Shown here: positions 61,179 through 64,000 of the stretch, in pieces
How positions within the stretch are numbered: position 1 is the first letter of the stretch
How the letters are laid out: each line of letters starts with the position of its first letter
Origin: JAWWOL01 sp033851545
GTDB taxonomy: Bacteria > Actinomycetota > Actinomycetes > JAWWOL01
Assembly (NCBI GenBank): GCA_033851545.1
Contig: JAWWOO010000004.1
Coordinates: 112,193 to 176,192, forward strand
Direction of reading: 5' to 3'
DNA length: 64,000 bases
Notes under the pieces: model-generated
The model's database searches: none
The model's input: the letters and a program-made list of their open reading frames with translations, nothing else
Told to the model about the DNA's origin: nothing
Translations under genes and position numbers: made by a program

Positions 61179-62003
61179 ATGCGATTTCGCCAGCGTGCAG
61201 CCGTGGGTCTCGTCGCAATCACCACCGTAATGTTTCCGCTGGTACCAGCCACCGCGCACGGGTCAACTCCTGGACCGAACTATGCTGTGTACCTTTCAAG
61301 CTCCGGCTCTGGCCAGCCGCCACAAACCGGACAGTCGTCACAATGCGCGGCGGCGGCGACGAAGCGTACCGGCAGCTGGTTCTGCCCAGGCGCTCCCACG
61401 CAGCAACAATCGGCTGACCTCGCGCGAGTAAAGGCATTGACGCATCCGCAAGCTACCCCAAACGATAACCCGAACCCGAATGAGTACTGCGAGACTTTCT
61501 TCTGCTGGGACGTGTACGACGTAGTGACGTCTGACTTCATTGCCAGCGGTACCTACGGCTACGGGAGCACCGTCTTGGGAACGGCTGCTGTCTACTACGA
61601 GACGAAGCTCAACGGCGGTGCTGCAACCGACAAGCCCATCTGGTTCGAGTCCACTGGGACAACGACTGGCCTGGTGTTTGAGGGCAACCGTCTCTACTAC
61701 AGCAGCGCCTACCCCGGCGGGCACCCGGTCAGTGGCAACAAGGAAGGGTTCAACGGACCACGAGGAACGGCTGTCCCGGACCAAAGGGTCTATTGGGCCA
61801 GCGGCTACTACTCATACGAGAATACCGTCGCAATCGGAAGCGTTGCGCACCAGATGACGTGGAACGTTCCCGGGTACAGCGGTAGCTGGTACATCTATGG
61901 GAAGGGCTCTCGTTTCCGTAACATCGGCTCAGGGACGTACCACTTCGGAGCTCCTAGCGATCTTGGGACCAGTCCAGCCAGCGCAAGATGGCAGATCTAC
62001 TAG
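61179..62003 (+). CDS. Secreted protein of unknown function
   Basis: 274 residues from ATG 61179, picked because a signal peptide starts there (FRQRAAVGLVAITTVMFPLV, cleavage near PATAHG). An upstream extension of 35 residues is possible but not convincing. Four Cys (SSQCAAAA, SWFCPGAP, EYCETFFCWDVYD) suggest disulfides in the first third. The remainder is rich in Tyr, Gly and Ser (ASGTYGYGSTVLGTAAVYYE), as in beta-rich secreted proteins. Use of less GC-rich codons sets it slightly apart from its neighbours. I do not recognise it. Confidence 0.7.
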   Translation: MRFRQRAAVGLVAITTVMFPLVPATAHGSTPGPNYAVYLSSSGSGQPPQTGQSSQCAAAATKRTGSWFCPGAPTQQQSADLARVKALTHPQATPNDNPNPNEYCETFFCWDVYDVVTSDFIASGTYGYGSTVLGTAAVYYETKLNGGAATDKPIWFESTGTTTGLVFEGNRLYYSSAYPGGHPVSGNKEGFNGPRGTAVPDQRVYWASGYYSYENTVAIGSVAHQMTWNVPGYSGSWYIYGKGSRFRNIGSGTYHFGAPSDLGTSPASARWQIY

Positions 62004-62181
62004 AGCGCTATGAGGCGCTAGGAACGGAACAGGTACTGACCGGGTCGTGGCGGGCTACGCGGCGTCCGCCGGCTGACAGGTCACCGTGCCGGGGCGGACG
62101 GTCGAGTCCCCTCTGCATGCGCCGCTTCCCGCAATCCGGCCGCGCGCGCGTTGTTGACAGCGCAAATCAAAGGTGGAGAAA

Positions 62182-62607
62182 ATGGGCGTCGATGAGGGGC
62201 AGGTCGAGACGCTAGTTCTGCCTTTGTCGGGGTGGGTCTTTCAGTGGCGCCACGACGGCTGGTGGAGAGAGGTTGACCCAGACCAATATCGTGACGAACT
62301 TGCGGGAGTGTTCACCTCCAGTGGGGACGAGTGGGTTCGCTGGACCGGCACTGTCCACCGGCTTGCCCGTGGAGGCTGGGCGCTTCATCCGCGGTGGCAG
62401 ATGGTCTACGACGAACTGCCCGAGGGCTGCACCCCGCGGGTCGTGCTCGACGACGGGACAGTCCCGCCGATCATCGTGGTCGGCCAAGTGTGGGTTTGCG
62501 AGTGGGTGAGCGTCCCCCAGCCTGCGACAGTGACGGTCGGTGCCGAACAGTGGGTCATGCCCTTTGGCCGCCGCCCAGAATACCTAGGTCCCGACTACGA
62601 GGGGTAG
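62182..62607 (+). CDS. Hypothetical protein, 141 aa
   Basis: Starts at ATG 62182 with GGAG four bases upstream. It is unusually Trp-rich (WVFQWRHDGWWREVD, EWVRWTGTVHRLARGGWALH) and acidic, with a strand-like C-terminal half (IIVVGQVWVCEWVSVPQPAT). No signal peptide or membrane segment is visible. No family is recognised, and no operon partner is evident. Confidence 0.65.
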   Translation: MGVDEGQVETLVLPLSGWVFQWRHDGWWREVDPDQYRDELAGVFTSSGDEWVRWTGTVHRLARGGWALHPRWQMVYDELPEGCTPRVVLDDGTVPPIIVVGQVWVCEWVSVPQPATVTVGAEQWVMPFGRRPEYLGPDYEG

Positions 62608-62785
62608 GTAGTCCGCCGCACCCCTTCAGTCTCGAGGTGAGATGAGCGCCTGCCTCCATACAGTCCCCTCGGCCGCCGTGGCCCCGGGCTCCGAGCAGGG
62701 TCACACCTCAAGTTGAACGGGGGGCGGCCGCAGCCATGACCCCGCGACGTGGGCCGCGCTCAGCACAGCCCGGCAAGCTTACGTC

Positions 62786-63280
62786 GTGAGCGAAGAGGGC
62801 CGCGCGCACATGGAGGCCGTCTGGGAGAGGAAGAGAGGCGTGGCCCGGAGCCAGGAGACCCGGGACAAGATCAGAGCTGCCAAGATTGGTCAGGAACGCA
62901 CCCCGGCGGAGCTCGCCGCCGCTGACCGGCGGCGCGGTGCGCCCACCAACGCTGACACTGTCGGCATCGTCCGCCGCGCCGGCCTCGCCGGAAGGGGGGT
63001 ACGCAAGAGCGACGCCACGCGTAAGGCGCTCGCGCTGGCTAAGACCGGGGTACCGCTGAGTGCGGAGCACCGGGCCGCCGTGTCGGCCGGGCACCGTCGC
63101 TGGTGGGATCGCGACCGCGTTGGACAACGAGCGGACCGCCAGCGTTATCGAGCTGTGCTGCACAACGTTGGAGGCTCGGCTGAAGAAGTCTCAGCACACC
63201 GAGATCCGAGCTGTGGAGAGTCACGCCGGCCATCTGCGCGACCTGCGCAACGACGGCCTGCACCCACGTTCACAGCCTGA
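62786..63280 (+). CDS. NUMOD3-motif-like protein, C-terminus doubtful
   Basis: The frame from GTG 62786 gives SQETRDKIRAAKIGQERTPA and KSDATRKALALAKTGVPLSA, EHRAAVSAGHRRWWD, a repeated pattern like the DNA-binding NUMOD3 modules of homing endonucleases. After about residue 108 the reading (from about 63110) is just another frame of the next fragment, so the true product is probably shorter or continues after a frameshift. No nuclease domain is attached. Confidence 0.5.
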   Translation: MSEEGRAHMEAVWERKRGVARSQETRDKIRAAKIGQERTPAELAAADRRRGAPTNADTVGIVRRAGLAGRGVRKSDATRKALALAKTGVPLSAEHRAAVSAGHRRWWDRDRVGQRADRQRYRAVLHNVGGSAEEVSAHRDPSCGESRRPSARPAQRRPAPTFTA

Positions 63281-63395
63281 CGAGCAGGAGGAGCCTGCCT
63301 ACACAGAGGTAGGCGCCGATCAGTTGCTCGAGACTTCGCGCCGCTACCTGTACCGACTCGACGCGCTACGTGAGACTGCAACGGCCAACCCGTAG
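63117..63395 (+). pseudogene. HEPN-like C-terminal fragment
   Basis: In a second frame LDNERTASVIELCCTTLEAR, then SHAGHLRDLRNDGLHPRSQP and VGADQLLETSRRYLYRLDAL form a helical domain with R-N-D-G-L-H, an R-X4-H motif of HEPN RNases. No start codon or N-terminal half exists in this frame. It could be the end of the preceding gene displaced by one frameshift near 63110, or an independent remnant. Confidence 0.5.
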
Positions 63396-63682
63396 GCGCA
63401 TCCGCAGGGTAGGTCGGTCGCCAGGCTTCGTCCAGGGCGAGAACCCCGACGTGAGATGAGTCGCAGGCGACACAATGTCGTTCACGGCCAAGTTGCTGAG
63501 CTGCCTGGCATGGGAACCACGTAGACCCAACTCGGGGCATAACGGTTGATGTCATCCCGGTCGCGAGAACCAGGCGTTGACAGTGTCGTGCGCTCCGTCC
63601 AAGCGCGGGCTATCCTCCGCCAGGGATAGCAAAGACGGGGCCGCCCGCGAGCAGCCGGCGTCGGTGACGTGGGGGAATTGAA

Positions 63683-64000
63683 ATGCAGGTCCGACACCGC
63701 GGGCGCCTTCTCGGCGTGCCGATGCTGGTCGCGCTATTTGTCCCTTTGTTCGCGGTCGGCCCGGCGCGAGCGACCATCTTGCCGACGGTCGCCATCACGG
63801 CCCCGGCCCAGAACGCTTTCGTCCAGGGCCAGGTTGAGGTGACCGCCGTGGGCGAGGTCGACCCCGCCGGTAGCGACAACGGCCAGCTCATGCACCTGTT
63901 CGTCGACGGCCAGAGCTACGGGTCCCCGGACGGTGCAGGGTGTCCCACGGTCGTCGCTGACCCCGGCAGCTGCCCGGTCAGCTTCGGCTGGGACACCAGC
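63683..64000 (+). CDS. Secreted Ig-like protein, 5' part only
   Basis: 106 residues are visible from ATG 63683, with GGGGGAA upstream. A signal peptide (RLLGVPMLVALFVPLFAVGP, then ARA) precedes PTVAITAPAQNAFVQGQVEV, the opening of an Ig-like/Big_9-type repeat common in extracellular enzymes and adhesins of actinobacteria. The gene continues beyond the window, so its function cannot be told. Confidence 0.75.
   Translation, partial: MQVRHRGRLLGVPMLVALFVPLFAVGPARATILPTVAITAPAQNAFVQGQVEVTAVGEVDPAGSDNGQLMHLFVDGQSYGSPDGAGCPTVVADPGSCPVSFGWDTS

Overview
This window comes from a high-GC soil-type actinomycete. The evidence is GC-rich codon use throughout, GTG and TTG starts, a PPOX-class F420-dependent enzyme, an Lsr2-type DNA-binding tail, secreted proteins with actinobacterial signal peptides, and a RecCBD operon. 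The genus cannot be fixed from the sequence. About 50 genes can be supported; the others are damaged genes or small sites.

Layout. 1-11.6 kb is ordinary chromosome: an Asp-box (sialidase-like) secreted protein, an S53 protease, a GAF-PAS-GGDEF-EAL signalling protein, a BON protein, a hydrolase operon, a secreted Asn-Ala-Thr repeat protein with a sugar-permease remnant behind it, an F420/PPOX enzyme, an ERCC4-Lsr2 fusion and a methyltransferase. 12.3-19.6 kb is a redox/detoxification cassette: a muconolactone-isomerase remnant coupled to an SDR, a MOSC-ferredoxin-reductase fusion, and an operon of VOC protein, FAD disulfide reductase, second SDR, peroxiredoxin-like protein and double NTF2-like protein. 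It lies between two decayed direct repeats of the 3' end of a UvrD-type helicase gene. 20-23.7 kb holds gene debris, a coiled-coil protein with a nuclease-like C-terminus, and a collagen-like protein.

23.8-53.4 kb is a dense nucleic-acid-processing and defence island. It contains a PLD-helicase-DUF3427 protein, a DUF3883-type PD-(D/E)xK protein, a frameshifted nuclease gene, a DUF6308-like gene, an unusual protein with six zinc-binding repeats around a GIY-YIG-like domain, a frameshifted NERD-UvrD helicase, McrBC, an IS30-type element lying in the remains of a TM0106-type nuclease-helicase gene, a MamI-like restriction-modification system with an HTH gene and operator, RecCBD, and a MazEF pair.

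53.5-64 kb holds a very large secreted Ig-like/OmpA-like protein, a HEPN/MNT locus whose toxin is gutted but whose antitoxin is intact, an orphan JetD (TIGR02679, Wadjet nuclease subunit), a Pth2-like protein, a 3' tRNA-Arg fragment that looks like an integration scar, and secreted or uncharacterised genes running off the right end.

The strongest candidates for something new are the zinc-repeat/GIY-YIG protein (29937-31607), the 486-residue coiled-coil/nuclease-like protein (20863-22323), the orphan JetD with its coupled small ORF, and the palindrome over the methylase promoter. Many defence genes here are broken, which suggests repeated gain and loss at this locus. All family assignments were made by reading motifs, without a database search.
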